Shown one piece after another: positions 1 through 11,318 of a stretch of 64,000 nt of DNA. The stretch spans positions 84,812,474-84,876,473 of the forward strand of contig CP154956.1 of the NCBI GenBank assembly GCA_039621445.1. The letters are read 5' to 3'. The DNA is from Euglena gracilis. Its lineage: Eukaryota; Euglenida; Euglenophyceae; Euglenales. Each line of letters begins with the position of its first letter. The first letter of the stretch is position 1. The notes beneath the pieces are model-generated. The model did no database searches, had not been told where the DNA came from, and saw nothing but the letters and a program-made list of their open reading frames with translations. The position numbers were made by a program, and so were the translations under genes.

Positions 1-420
1 AGGCCGGTGGAGGGCTTTTTTGGCTGGAAATTCCTTTGGTGCGGTCTCATTGTCATCCCCTTCAATGGTGCAGAAACAGTTTTTTCTCGGGGGGGGGGTT
101 GATCTTTGGCAAAGCTAAATATATTTTTTTGAAAGATAGCATTGAATGTGACAAAAAAAAATGTGCAAAAAAAAAGAGATGGCAATGAGGTTATCCCCCC
201 CAAACCAATTTGTATCCCTCATCATTCGCCATGTCAAATGTTCTGCCAACATCTCCTTGTGTTGCCTGGTACTGTGGACTTGCCTCACTTCACGACAAGA
301 AGGCCTCAAGGACTTCACTGCACTGGCGGCCAACGCTAATGCAGTGCATTGTCACTGCACTGCCACCACCACTGCACTGCCATTTGTTGCAGTTTGTTCT
401 CCACCCTGTTCTCCACCAAC

Positions 421-699
421 TTATTTGTTTGGGAGCCCATGTCCAGCCGTACACTCCAAGAACAGCAGGCACTGTTCCTCCATCGAGGTATCGTCCGGCT
501 CCAGCCCATCCGCACTGGGGCTGGCTGGCTCGGCCTCAACCTCAATCGGCTCTGCACTGACCGAGACCTCCTCCGCATCGGCACCGGGTGAATCGATCAC
601 AGCCTCTTCCTCGCCCTCGGGGCCACCGCACTGCGACATCCGCGCCAGGACCTCCTCCCCTTCGGATGACATGCATAAATTGTTTGTTTTGTTTTTCAT
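421..699 (-). CDS. Candidate acidic exon, function unknown
   Basis: An open frame of about 92 codons that is rich in Glu, Asp, Ala, Ser and Pro (for example EGEEEAVIDSPGADAEEVSV) and free of the homopolymers that fill its surroundings. On the minus strand a possible splice acceptor (aaatttcag) lies just upstream near 712, so the true exon may start a little inside the frame. Acidic tails of this kind are seen at the C-termini of transposases, including the one at 24.3 kb here, but I recognise no domain. It could be chance, since the opposite strand is also open. Confidence 0.3.
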   Translation of the reverse strand: MKNKTNNLCMSSEGEEVLARMSQCGGPEGEEEAVIDSPGADAEEVSVSAEPIEVEAEPASPSADGLEPDDTSMEEQCLLFLECTAGHGLPNK

Positions 700-861
700 T
701 TTTTTTGCTGAAATTTTGCAGGTACCTTACGATGATGGGTGTGGGATCGAGAGGCAAAAGGGAACATGCCCTCGTGGAAACACGCATTCCAACCCTGCAC
801 GGCCACTTCCATGGCACTGCGTTGCACTAGGACCAATTGACTTTGCGATGGTCACTTCTTA

Positions 862-940
862 CTGAAACCGTGTATGGGGGTCTGGTTTCACATCCGAACC
901 TGTGTCTGGGACACGGGTTTAGGACAAGAATTTCCAGTGC
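862..940. repeat. Fragment of GC-palindrome element (gaaaccgtg end)
   Basis: The stretch starts gaaaccgtg and carries gtctgg, gtttca and a short acctgtgtctgggacacgggt palindrome. The same order is found at the left end of the hairpin element at 12,676-13,616, so this is probably a diverged solo end of that family. Confidence 0.4.
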
Positions 941-1149
941 AGTTCAGTGCAGGTAGTACTTACTTTGAAGAGCCAACGGCCGAAGCCAGGTTGATATGAC
1001 AATGCAAGGCAGGCAACATGCAATTATGGCACTCACCTGTCGGGCATGGTGTGAAGCATTGTTGACAATTCACTATTGGGATGAAGGGAAATTTGGTCTC
1101 ATGGGGGAGCAGACGGCGTGACAGAAGCCGGGCCAGTTTGTTAAGCCAA

Positions 1150-1255
1150 GTTTGAGTGCAAATGCCTAAGTTGATGTGTCAGTTCCTAATGTTGAGTGGC
1201 AAATAGATGATTTGGTGGGCAAATTCCTAATTTGATTGGCTGCCCAATTTTGAGA
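1150..1255. repeat. Short array of attaggcattt-type units (inverted orientation)
   Basis: Words such as caaatgcctaa, gttcctaatg and caaattcctaattt recur at roughly 25-30 bp. This is the reverse complement of the arrays at 2,410-2,600 and 15,170-15,595. Confidence 0.5.
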
Positions 1256-1440
1256 GGAACTCTCATTTGGTCATGGCGGGGAGCTGGGGAAACTTGGCGC
1301 GCGGTTTGCCGAAGGCCCTTACCCCCCCCCCTCGTGCTGCAGCGCGTGGCAACCCATTTTCCGAATATTTTCGGCGTTTTGCGCCGAATTTTTTTTCGGT
1401 CTGAAAAGAGCTTTCGATTGAGGGGTTTGACATAGAGGGA

Positions 1441-1812
1441 CACCATGCCCCCCCCATTACTGTTCTCCCCCCTTACTGTGCCCGTGGGGGGACGGGAACA
1501 GTAAAGTGTCGGGGCACTTTTTGTACAGGATTCTTGGGACAGAGAGAAAAAAGGGAATTTTTGGGTCGGGTTTAGGTGCTCTCAATCCCATCAAAAATGG
1601 ATGTTGTGGAGGTGCAATCTTCAAGGATGTGAACCAAAAAAGCTTCATTTTGGCATTTTAGGTGGTCTTTTGGGTTTATCTTGGTTGGTAAGTTCATGAC
1701 CCATGGGAACAGTAAGGGGGGGGGGCTCGTCCTCCCCCCTCACTGTCCCCCCCCCTCACTGTTCCCATGGACCCAAAAGGGGGCCACAGGACGGGAACAG
1801 TAAGGGGGGGGC
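1441..1812. mobile_element. C/G-run element, word ttactgttccc, copy 1
   Basis: It begins accatgcccccccc followed by ttactgttc and ends gggaacagtaaggggggg, giving inverted ends made of a C/G run plus a private word. A second inner pair of the same words lies at 1,707-1,800. The interior (gtgtcggggcactttttgt, then a segment ending aaaatggatgttgtggagg) matches 53,171-53,549 along its length, so this is a dispersed multicopy element and not simple sequence. No coding capacity was found. Confidence 0.65.
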
Positions 1813-1817
1813 TTGGT

Positions 1818-2150
1818 AGTAGAGGTGACCTCTACCTCTACCTCTACCATAAGTCACTGATAATCCCCCCCCTATTTTAGGCCCGGCCAGGGGGGGATTT
1901 TCGACCAATTCGCCATTTCCCTAGGATTTCTCATGCCCGTGAGTGCGGCTTCGCCGCAGGTGAGCGACGCTGTTCTTCAAATGGCTTTTGCTTTGCAGCC
2001 GTGGCAATTTTTGGGGGGGGAATTTTCGACCAGTTGAGGATTTCCAGATTTGGGGGGTGGAAATGGGGGGGATTTTCGACCGGGGAAAATTATCGGTTAC
2101 CCATAGTACCTCTATCTCTACCTCAATCCCTCTACTTCTATCCAGCCCTG
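1818..2150. mobile_element. Nested repeats: tagagg hexanucleotides around a ttttcgacc element
   Basis: Hexanucleotide blocks (acctct or tagagg) lie at 1,820-1,850 and 2,103-2,140. The right one leads into tatccagccctg, a hAT-like terminus also seen at 42,358 and 43,484. Between them, 1,861-2,090 has C/G runs with the private word ttttcgacc repeated (near 1,898, 2,024 and 2,072), related to the element at 44,270-44,700. Confidence 0.45.
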
Positions 2151-2409
2151 TATCATTGTTTGTAAAAATATTATTGTCAATGACAAAAACGGGTCATGTT
2201 TTGAAAATGAACTTTCACTGGGAATTGCTGTCTCCTTGCGTCCAGGGTGGACGCTTTTTTGTGTTTTTTTTAAAAACGCAAAAAAAAAACATGTTTTTTT
2301 TTTGAAAAAGCAAAAAGCAAAAATTGACCTTTTTCCTTGCGAAATCGCCATTTTTTGAGGAAAATTTTTCGGGTGTGGTTCGGGTCACGGGGGGGGGGGG
2401 GCACGGGGG

Positions 2410-2610
2410 AACACCACATTTTCGGTGGCCAAATTAGGAATCACCGAAAACGAATTTTGGGGGGGAAATCCTTTTTGGCTCCAAATTAGGAATCCCCCAA
2501 CCTAAAATTAGTATTTTGACACCAAATTAGGCATCACCAGTCCAAACTTTGCAAAATTTATGCCTCAAAATTAGGAAATCTACCTGAATATTTTGTCAAA
2601 TTAGGCAACA
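2410..2610. repeat. Degenerate attagg tandem repeat
   Basis: About eight spaced copies of aaattagg (a/g) with caccaaatt-type joins. The same sequence type occurs at 15,170-15,595. The flanking 2,610-3,230 is A/T homopolymer-rich with a few G runs, and I see no gene in it. Confidence 0.55.
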
Positions 2611-3239
2611 CCGGCCAAGTTTTTTTCAGAAAAAAAAATTGGCCGAACAGGTCTTAGGTCGGGTCGGGGGGGGGGGTCACGGGGGGAACACCCGCTCTAA
2701 AGTTTTTTATGTGTTAAAATATTTCCAAATCTGTGTTTTCTGGTGCAAAAAATCATGCTTTCAACCCCCCAAAAAACAAAAAAATGAATGCTGCAGAAAT
2801 AAAAAATGAACTTTTCCCAAAAAAACATTGCAAAAATTTTTCCCCCAAACCCTCCATGACGTTTTTTTTTGTTCAATTTTTACAAAAAAAAAAAAAACAA
2901 GCCGTCAACCTTGCTTGCGTCCCACCCAATGCACCTTCACAACCCAAAAAACTTCTTCCCAAAAAATTACAAAAAAAATGGTACATTTTCACAACAAGAA
3001 TGTATTTTTTCTTCTTCAAAATGACCCAAAATAAATCCCAGCCATGTGATGGTCGATGGAAAAATCCATTCATTTTTTTTTTCTTCAAACCCTCATTCTG
3101 TTTGACTGCCAGATCCACAAGATTTACAAGAACATAAAGCCAACAATGGAGACTGGGCAAAGGGGGGTCCAGAGGGGGGAGGTGTCGCGGTGCGCGCCGT
3201 TTTGAGGGGGGGGGGTGGACGAGTGCGGCACTTCCATTG

Positions 3240-5170
3240 CACCGCAGGTCAAATTTTAAAAGTCACTCTTTCGGCAATTTTTGGGTTGGGGCGATTTTTG
3301 AAAGAAAATATGTTGGAAAAAAATTATTACAATTCTTTTAGGGCAATTTTCTTTCCACAAATTGCGGCTGAGCCCGGATTGCGGATGAGCCAGGTTCAGG
3401 CTGAAATCGGGTCAAGCACAAATTGTATAAATCTGTCTTAGACGGCCTAAAATGGACACTAAAAGTTGAAATTGTGCCTGAAAATATTTTTGTAAAAATT
3501 GGCCTTAAAAACATGTGCTGCAAAACGCAAATATGAAATGGTCCCAAAAACAGGTGAAATATATAAAAAAAGTACAAAAAGGAACAAATATCGACTCTTT
3601 GTATTGCATCTATTTTCCGAAAATAGACGACAATTGCGACAAATTTAGACTTCCCTGCAGAATTGGGTGCAAAGAGAAAATGTGCCTTCCAATGTTCAGG
3701 CACATTTATGCCTAACTTGTGAAGAGAACATTAACAAGCAAAAAAAAGGTCATTTTCAGAAAAATCCAGGCACAATTGTGCCTGAGTTTTTAAGTTGGGT
3801 TGAAAATTCAGGGTCTTTTTTCGCCTATTCTGTAGGGCAAGGTATCGATGAAAATTCTTGGAATGGTGAAGCTTCATACCAAAATAGTGTATCAGTCCAA
3901 TAGCCACGCCTTTGAACAATAAAATTCATTGAAAACTTTGGAATGTGTACAACGAAATTTATAAAACCGGGAAGGCTGAAAAAAAAAGTGAGAAAAATTT
4001 AAGATTGCATAACCACAAACTAAAATGAAGGTGAAGGAAAAAGTGTGTGTTGAGTTTTAATGGACTTTCTACTTTTGCATTGGAGATATTGTGCCAATAT
4101 GAAGTTTGAAATTGCTTCACGTTCAGAATGAAATATCCATCCCAAAACAAGAAGGAATAAAATGTAGGCACAAATGTGCCAGGAGCTGTTTTTGAATTTC
4201 AACAATTTTTGGGACCATTTCACATTGCATTTGCATTTGCAGCACATGTTTTTAAGGCCAATTTTTACAAAAATATTTTCAGGCACAATTTCAACTTTTA
4301 GTGTCCATTTTAAGCCGTCCATTCAAGCGTTCTCACTTTTTTTTTTTCAGCCTCTCGGGTTTTATAAGTTTCGTTGTACACATTCCAAAATTTTTCAATG
4401 AACTCCATTGTTCAAACTTCGACTTCTGTATGATGTCTTGCAAGTACTGAAAGAGGGAATGGCACATCTATTTTCTTTGTAACTTTTTGAAACAGAAAAT
4501 TGAAACATTTTTGTTTCCCAAAAATGAGGAAATTATACAGTCTCCTTTATGTTGTAAGTTGTGCCTTCTGCATAAATTCTTTTTTTCTTTTGTCACCTTC
4601 AAGATACGTCAAATTTGCCATTCCGAAAAGGTTGTTGGTGCAAATGAAAGTCCTTTTACATCATGAAATGTGGTGCAAAATTGACATGCTTCAGGCACAA
4701 TTGTGCCTGAATCTCTTTTTGCCATTGCACAGCTCGTCTGAATTGCCACGTTTCATCAAACTTCAACCTGAATCATATTGGTCCAAAGGGTTATGGCTAA
4801 TTGCAAAAAATGTAGTTGAACGTGTTTCCTGTGTGCTTGAGTGTTCCAGTTCCATTCCTTTCAGTGTGTTTTATTGTAATATTTCATTTTCTCTGGAAAA
4901 AAATCATCGAATTTGTAGGCAAGATTAAGCATCTGCTTCACTCATCACACTTTGCCATTATAAATGACAATGCACACACAGCATTAAATCTCCACGCGCA
5001 TCGATTTTATTGCAAAAAAACAAGAAATTTCCAAACCGGCTTAAAATTCAACTTTCATCACACACAACTGCAAAATGCTAACTTGTGCTCTGAAAATGGT
5101 ATCTTGAAATGGGTCAAAAATAACAACAGCAGAAAGTTCAGGCACAATTGTGCCTGACGTTTTCTGAAAA
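3240..5170. repeat. AT-rich nested inverted-repeat region with AGGCACAATTGTGCCT palindromes
   Basis: Two long inverted pairs are visible. The segment 3,437-3,553 (containing ggacactaaaagttgaaatt) is the reverse complement of 4,203-4,321, and 3,905-3,995 is the reverse complement of 4,331-4,420. The palindrome AGGCACAATTGTGCCT occurs exactly at 3,768, 4,693 and 5,140. Variants with an altered centre lie near 3,698, 4,157 and 6,711. No convincing exon is present. The layout fits a foldback-type element with a repeated internal palindrome. Confidence 0.6.
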
Positions 5171-6880
5171 AGAGGTGGAAATACTGCCTCCATGATTTGA
5201 GTCAATGTATTCTTGAGGGGCTTTTCAATGGGGATTTTATGTTATGATTCCCTCTCGTTCACAAGGGTCTCAATTTCACCAAACCTGGGGGAGACTTTTC
5301 ATAAATGGGGACAAGGCAGTACAGTTGGTCAAACCTTGGGACCCCCCCTCCTCTCCCCTGCACAGTTCCAACCCCCCCCTCCTGGGACCCCCCCCTCCCC
5401 CCCACTTCCAACCCCCCCCCCCCCCGAGACAGATGAAATTTTTTTTAAAAAATGTTTTTTTAAGGGGGTGGTGGGGGTCGCGGGGGTAAGGGGGGGGTGG
5501 CCGCGGGGTGGGGGGGGGGGGTCATGGGGGAAGTGTGCCACTTTGCAGGTAGTCGGGAGGCAACATCCATGCCGTTGCATCGTGATAAAATTGGTCATTT
5601 TTTGAAAGGGAATTTTGTTAGGATTTTCTTGACAAGCACGTTTTTGGGATGAAATTTGGGCCATTTTTGACAAAATTCCGTTTTGGGTGTGGAAATGCAC
5701 CAGTTTTTGGCACTTCTTTTAGGGGACAAGATTCTTTGCCATTTTTGGGTGTGAAGGTGCATTGGGTGGACAAGGATACATAAAAGTTCATTTTTTAAAA
5801 AAAATGCTTTTAAAAAAAGAATGGCGAAGGATTGATGCTCAGGTCACAGGGGGGTCATGGGGGTAGCACCCCCCAAGAAAAAATATGTTTTTTTTAAAAA
5901 AAACAAAAAAACCTCATGGAGGGTTTGGGGGAAATTTGTTTTGAAATGTTTTTTTTTATAGAAAAAGCGTCTTTTAAACTCTGCAGCTTCGAAGTCTTTT
6001 TTCACACGTGCCATGAAAAGCATTTTCAATGAAGGGTCTGGAAAAACTAAAAAAACGTCACTTTTTGATGACCAAAAAAATGACCTTAGAACTTTTTCCT
6101 CAAAAAATGGCCATTTCGCAAGGGAAAAGGTCAATTTTTGCTTTTTCAAAAAGAAACCATTTTTTTATAAAAAAATGTCAACCCTGGCTCAATTCCGCAT
6201 GGTGTGCCAAGGGGGAGTGATTGAAGCTGCTTCCTGCCTTTCTGCTAAGTGTTTAAAGTGAAAACACTGGCTACCATTCTTTTTACAAGAGACAAATATT
6301 TCGCAAAATGCATCTGAATTTCGCAAAATCCAACATTGCCAACCTCAATTGGACAAAAAATGTCGCAACTGTCTCGGGGGTAGGCAGTACAGTTGTGATT
6401 TTCTGGGGACCCCCCCCTCCCCCCCTGTACAGCTTCCAACCCCCCCCCCTCAGACCCCCCCCCCTCCCCCTGTGCCTTGTCTCCAATTCACTCTTACTGG
6501 ATAACATATCAAACAATGATGGAGCAGAAAAAGATTCCGAAGGGAGGGTGAAAAATAATCACAAAAAATAGCGTGGTTTGAGAAAAATGACATAAAAAAA
6601 AAGGGATGAAAGAGGATGATGAAACTTAGAACAGACATGTAAGAAGAATGAAAGAGCGAAGCAAAGAATAAATAAAAACAACAAAAAAAGGGGGACACAG
6701 AGAAAAAGTCAGGCACATTTGTGCCTGACAAAAAGCAAAAATGCTGTAGAATGGGCACTCTTTGAAAGCGATTATCATTCAAAAAATTGCATTTTTTGTC
6801 CATTTTAGGCCGTCTAAGTCTGTGTTCAGAGCCCGCCAAATGCCTGCCCTGAAATTCGTGGTGATGAGTCACGCAATTGG
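5170..6880. other. No gene seen; C/G-run elements and A/T homopolymers
   Basis: C/G-run blocks lie at 5,335-5,535 (tgggaccccccctcc words) and 6,385-6,480 (ctggggacccccccc), each next to cagtacagttg. A short block at 5,865-6,170 containing tttttcctcaaaaaatggcc resembles 2,325-2,370. Reading frames here are low complexity. Confidence 0.5.
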
Positions 6881-6884
6881 AGAA

Positions 6885-7280
6885 AAAAAATGACCCCCTT
6901 GGAACAGCAAAATGGGGACCCCCCCTGGTGGCCGAGGGTCCTCGTCAGACGTGTGTGTGTGCCGAACCTCCAGTTCTGTTTAGGGGGTGGTGGTGACAAA
7001 CTTTCCACAAGTTTCACCACGCGTTTTTTCCACAGCAATGCTGTGGGGAAAAAGAACAAAAAATGCATGTCCACACAGAATGGAGGGACTTTCAGGGCAG
7101 GCTAACAGTCCCCCAGGGGGGGGTCCACCGTGGCGGACAGCCGGAATTTCCCAAAGGAAATTTCATTGGTATGATTTGGCATGCTGTGCCGAGGGGGTCG
7201 GCTGACCAGGGGGGGGGTCCACATTTTGCCGTGCCGAGGGGGTCCGACCACCAGGGGAGGGGTGCCGAACCTCCACTGCT
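6885..7280. mobile_element. Element with ccccctcggcacagcaaaatgg arms, inverted copy
   Basis: The left arm (6,889-6,970) and right arm (7,085-7,275) are inverted versions of the same composite sequence, and related arms occur at 18,580-18,800, 19,422-19,530 and 38,420-38,500. Diagnostic words are ggccgagggtcc, gtcagacgtgtgtgtg, ccgccacggtgg and ttcccaaa. Multiplicity and inverted arms indicate a foldback or MITE-like element. No coding was seen. Confidence 0.6.
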
Positions 7281-7640
7281 CCTTGCTGTCCTCGGCGGTG
7301 TACTAGCAAGATGCCAAGGAACCGAAGGTTGACCCTGGAGGCTAGGTTGTCCACTTCGGGACCCTGGGACCCCCTCCCCCCTGTTCAGTTCACTTCGGAA
7401 GTGAACAGGGGGTCCCGAGACCCCCCCCCCCGTGTACCTGGATGTACCTGTTCACTTCGGGAAAAAAAAACGAAAACCGGAACGACGGGCAAACACCGAA
7501 AAAGGGCTTTTGTAAAGAAAAAATTGGTGACTTCGGCGCCAGACCCCCCCTCCCCGCCCCCCTCTCCGGGAAGTCAACATGTCCAGTTCAGTTCGGAGGT
7601 GAAAAGGGGGGGTCCCGTGTACCCGGGCTCCCGGGGGGGG
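7280..7640. other. No gene seen; repeats of cacttcggg with C runs
   Basis: Words gttcacttcgg, ccgaagtgaac and gttcagttcgg recur in both orientations between C runs, which suggests another short inverted-end element. Nothing else is supported. Confidence 0.35.
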
Positions 7641-7649
7641 TAGCTTTGG

Positions 7650-7845
7650 CCTGGGGGGGGGGGGGTAGTGGGGGTCGACCATGGTCGACCCACGGTCGCC
7701 CTCGGTCGTGGCAGGGGGGGGGGACCGAGGGTGACCGAGCTTCGGTTGTGGGTGTCGACCGAGGGCGACCATGGTCGACCCACCCCACAACCAGACCCCC
7801 CCCTTTGCAAGGTCGGTCGCCCTCGGTCGACCCCCACCCCCCCTT
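7650..7845. mobile_element. C/G-run element, word gtcgaccatggtcgac
   Basis: Repeated gggtcgaccatggtcgaccc and gtcgaccgagggcgacc units in both orientations lie between G and C runs. Copies occur at 15,835-15,935 and, shorter, at 48,330-48,395. The centre is a set of near-perfect palindromes around CCATGG. Confidence 0.55.
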
Positions 7846-8270
7846 TTTTGATGTTGGCCAGCATTCCCAATTTTGACAAATGACAATGGTTTCTGACAGA
7901 CAATTGACATTAATATGACATTTAGACATTTGTCAGACAACAGAAACCCCCGTCCGCGTTAGGAATGGCCCATCCCACATTAATGTCTGCCCTCCTACAG
8001 GCACCAATGTGACCACATGTCCAGACGACCCATGAGTAGGACCACTTCACAGAATGATGTTTGATGCTGCGATGACCGAGAACACTTAAAGATATCAGAA
8101 GACGCTGACTTCTCTCGGCATCCAGCTCTCCTCTGATGACAAAAGTTTGCCACACAATGCTGTCAGGGAATGATCTTTTTTCTCTGCTTCAGTTCAAGAC
8201 AAGAATTTGTTGAAGTCTCTCAAGCATGAGCTATTGGAAGGAGTTTGCTACTAATCTGGACCTGAGACCT
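7846..8270. other. No recognised gene; possible coding remnant
   Basis: The minus frame 7,922-8,155 (with ERSQRLLISLSVLGHRS) is free of low complexity and might be an old exon, but no family was recognised and no splice sites stand out. Confidence 0.2.
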
Positions 8271-8280
8271 GCTAAACAGA

Positions 8281-8346
8281 TCCATTTTTGTTGGGAATGG
8301 CCATCGTGTTTGATTTCTGCTTCCTGTTGCTGTGCCTAGAAACTGT
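8281..8346 (-). repeat. Partial inverted copy of the 14.6/31.8 kb miniature element
   Basis: Read on the minus strand it starts tctaggcacagcaacagg and continues through a gccattcccaacaa word, matching 31,829-31,890. Only about 65 bp remain. Confidence 0.55.
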
Positions 8347-8434
8347 CTAGAAGGTTTTTTTTCTTTGGCTGGCCGTTTTGTTTGCAACAAAATGGTAATC
8401 TGGTTTTGAGTTGCTTTACAAAGATTTAAGTACG

Positions 8435-8550
8435 TGTACCCCCCCCTCCGACTCAGGACAAAATCGGTGTACCCTACGACGGACTCAGGGGTGACAAAGT
8501 CCGGGGGGGGGGGTGCGGACTTTGTCCTGAGTCCGGTGTACCCCCCCCCA
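8435..8550. mobile_element. Element with ggactttgtcctgagtcc ends, copy 1
   Basis: The words tccgactcaggacaaa and ggactttgtcctgagtcc appear as inverted repeats around C/G runs. A second cluster is at 11,735-11,920. No gene was seen from here to 8,950. Confidence 0.5.
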
Positions 8551-9067
8551 TTTCCATCAGTGGCCACCTTGATGTTTCCGCCACTAGGACTAATACGAAT
8601 GGAGCCCTAGAACAATCATCCTCTTGCTGTTGTGACGTGGCATGGGAGGGAATAGGGAGCAGCTACCGTAAAAATCTGGTCAAGGCACTCGTAGTGCCAC
8701 TGAATGTCTCTAGGGGAAAACGGTAGCAGACAGTTGGTGTCCCCCTCATTGCTTTCGCTTCATGTTCTCGACACGAGCTGGCACGGGAGGCATCTCCCGG
8801 CCATCACAACGAGGACAACACCAACTGTTGCGGGGAGGGGGCATGGAACGGCCTGCGCAATCGAGGTGCCAAAATTTTCAGCCGTGATGCTGCCGCATTT
8901 ACAAATGGAACGAACTTTGGAAAATGGCGTTTTGCCTTGGGGACGATGGGATTCTTGGGTCAGGGTTGGACTGGTTAATCGTTAATCAGTTAATTGATTG
9001 TGACCCCCCCCCAGTTAATCGATCGATCGAACCCAACCCAGTTAATCGCTTCCTGATTTTCAGAGCA

Positions 9068-9481
9068 ATGTCGTCTTCTGATCCTTGGGTGTGGCCGCAC
9101 TTCAAGAAGACCAAAGCCAAAGGAGAGAAGGCGATTTGTCAAGTGCCAAAGGCTGATGGTGCCCCCTGTGGGGCTGCAATTGCTTGGGTGTCGGGCACAA
9201 CGTCCTTGGCGTACCACTTGACATCTGTGCACAAGCTTGAGCGAGGTACACCCTCCAAAAAACAGAGGACTTTGAAGTGGGGGACTGCCATTGGATCGGC
9301 ACCTTCGTTCCCCCTGAACGACAAGGAGTTAATTTGTGTGACATGGACGAGCAATGGCTTGTCGTATGAGTTGATTGAGGACACTCTGTTCCGGAGAACG
9401 TTTGCTTCATGCATTCCTCGAGCAATGGATCGACAAATTCTGTCCGAAGAAATGACCAAACTTGCTGAAAGGTGCCATTAA
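9068..9481 (+). pseudogene. hAT transposase, N-terminal BED zinc-finger exon
   Basis: A frame of 137 residues from ATG. It begins with SDPWVWPHF and has Cys24, Cys34, His50 and His55 in a BED-finger arrangement with the aromatic W-x-H-F start. The C-to-C spacing is longer than the common CxxC. In hAT transposases the BED finger binds the element ends. The later segment (LSYELIEDTLFRRTF) resembles the region that follows the finger in hAT proteins. The ATG sits just after ttgattttcag, a good splice acceptor. The frame stops at 9,479-9,481, but a donor-like gtgcca at 9,474 and an acceptor ttctattgcag at 9,519 suggest the frame originally continued. Confidence 0.65.
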
Positions 9482-9519
9482 TGCTTGCCTGGCATGCAAA
9501 AAAATCTGTTCTATTGCAG

Positions 9520-9588
9520 ATTGAAAATCGAGGTTGGCAAATATTGGTTCAAGGTCAATTCGTGACGTTGGCTATTGACGGTGGTAAG
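9520..9588 (+). pseudogene. hAT transposase, remnant of catalytic-core start
   Basis: After the acceptor ttctattgcag the frame reads IENRGWQILVQGQFVTLAID, close to the 'VTLAxDGW' segment that carries the first catalytic Asp of hAT transposases. The Trp after DG is replaced by Gly. Joining the upstream exon through the obvious donor is out of phase by one base, so an indel or a different splice site must be assumed. Further remnants may extend to about 9,790 but are broken by stops. Confidence 0.5.
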
Positions 9589-10024
9589 GTCCCAAGTTGG
9601 GTTTTGTTGATTTGTACAGCACAGCCAATGTGTTGACATACAATGTCAACGTTTGCGGAGCCCATTCATACATGGGCACCCCAGCCTGTTGACATAGAAG
9701 CTGCCTTTGTGCCTTTGTCGCAATCTTCTCAGCTTCTGTGTCATGCAAAGTGTGTACCGAAAGCACCCACTTCAATGTAGTCATCCAAATCAGTGGTGGC
9801 ATAGCCTCGCAGTTCGCAAATTTTTTTGAAAATTGGTGAGGGCGGTACCATGCTCCCCCCATATGAGACCCCCCTCGGGAGCCAAAATCCTAGGGGGGGG
9901 TCTTATATGGGGGGGGGTCGCTGAGCTCTTATCCCTTTATGGGTAAGAGCGAAGCTTACCACTGGGGGAAAACCCCCCCCTCCCCCCCCCCTCCCCCCCC
10001 CTCGGGGCCACCTCGGGAACCGGC

Positions 10025-10160
10025 GGATTATCACCATGATCCCGGCCCCGTTCCCGATTTTTTTTTCTTCCAGTCGCGAGCGACTGGATTCCTAGTTTCC
10101 GAATCACCTGGGTTTGACCCCCAACTCCCCGCCAGGCCCGAGTTATTCACGCGCGAAGGG
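10025..10160. repeat. Dispersed repeat with agtcgcgagcgact palindrome
   Basis: The words cagtcgcgagcgactgg, cctagtttccgaatc and tttgacccccaa occur in the opposite orientation at 48,240-48,305. No tRNA or gene structure could be drawn. Confidence 0.45.
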
Positions 10161-10239
10161 GTCCAAACTGGGTAGGATTGGCCAACCCCCCTTTTTAAGC
10201 CCCCCCCCCTTTGGACTCTGCCACTTCGGCCAAAAAATG

Positions 10240-11010
10240 TCAATTTTCAAAATATCTCCAAAATGAAGCAAAATCAAAGGAAATGTCCGGAGACCTAATT
10301 TGAGGCCCTTGGAACGCCCCATCTGCCGGTATTTTGATTTCCCCGCAACTCCCCGCCTGGCCCGAGATACGGCCGTTTTCGGCCCGGATGGCCGTTTTGT
10401 ACACTTTTTCCACTGTCCGACTTAGCCGTTTTCGGGGGGTGGGTGGTCAAAAAATCGATGTTTTCAAAATTTCTCGAAAATGATGCAAAATCAAAGGAAA
10501 TGTCCGGAGACCTAAATTGAAGCCCTTGGAACGCTCTATCTACTGGGATTTTGGTTTCCCCGCAGCTCACCGCCTAGCCCGAGATACGGCCGTTTTTCAG
10601 CCAATTTAGGCCATTTTGTACACTTTTCCCTCTGTTCGACTTAGCCGTTTTCGGCCAAAAACGTCGAAAAAAATCGAAAAAAATTTTTTGCCCGAAACGA
10701 TGTTTTTTGGCCTCCCGGACCCGGAAAAACTGTTTTTGAGCCGAAAACGAGCGTTTTTCGACCCGCCAGCGCCCCGTTTTGGGCCGCCGACCCATTGATT
10801 TTGGGTCAAAACCGGGTCAAAAAAGTCGAAAAAAATCGAAAAAAATTTTCTGCTCGAAACGATGTTTTTTGGCCTCCCGGACCCGGAAAAACTGTTTTTG
10901 AGCCGAAAACGAGCGTTTTTCGACCCGCCAGCGCCCCGTTATGGGCCGCCAACCCATTGATTTTTGGTCAAAACCGGGTCAAAAAAGTCGAAAAAAATCG
11001 AAAATGACCG
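10240..11010. repeat. Tandem modules inside the 9.8-11.5 kb element
   Basis: Two module types are each present twice. The first, with aaatgtccggagacctaa and cccttggaacgc, lies near 10,282 and 10,498. The second, with ggcctcccggacccggaaaa and gagccgaaaacgagcg, lies at about 10,665-10,820 and 10,828-10,985. A third copy of the second module is at 44,935-45,090, so it is mobile independently of this array. Confidence 0.65.
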
Positions 11011-11034
11011 TTTTTCAACCCCCTCCCAAGCCCA

Positions 11035-11318
11035 GGCCGGGCCGCCGGGCCGCTGGCCGGGCCGCGGGGCCGCCGGGCCGGCCGGGCCGCCAGCCGGGCC
11101 ACCGGGCCGCCGGGCCGCCGGGCCGCCGGCCGGGCCGCGGGGCCGCCGGGCCGCCGGGCCGGGCCGGGCCGCCGGGCCGCCAGGCCGCCGGGCCGCCAGC
11201 CGGGCCGCCGGGCCGCCGGGCCACCGGCCGGGCCGCCGGCCGCTGGCCGGGCCGCCGGGCCGCCGGGCCGCTGGCCGGGCCGCCGGGCTGCCGGCCGGGC
11301 CGCCGGGCCGGTGTCAAT
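11035..11318. repeat. GC-only minisatellite of ggccgggccgcc units
   Basis: About 280 bp consist almost only of ggccgcc, gggccgg and ggccgggccgcc words with a few a/t substitutions. All frames on both strands stay open (Pro/Gly/Arg/Ala repeats), which is a composition effect and not evidence of a gene. Confidence 0.85.

Larger units (their letters stand above)
8961..9840 (+). mobile_element. hAT-type DNA transposon, left end and decayed body
   Basis: The left boundary begins cagggttggactggttaatc followed by more ttaatc units, which is the usual style of hAT ends (CAGGG followed by TTAATC-rich subterminal sequence). Inside lie a BED-finger exon and a second transposase piece. No matching right terminus was found; near 9,846 the element is cut by a C/G-run element. 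It is therefore 3'-truncated. Confidence 0.65.
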
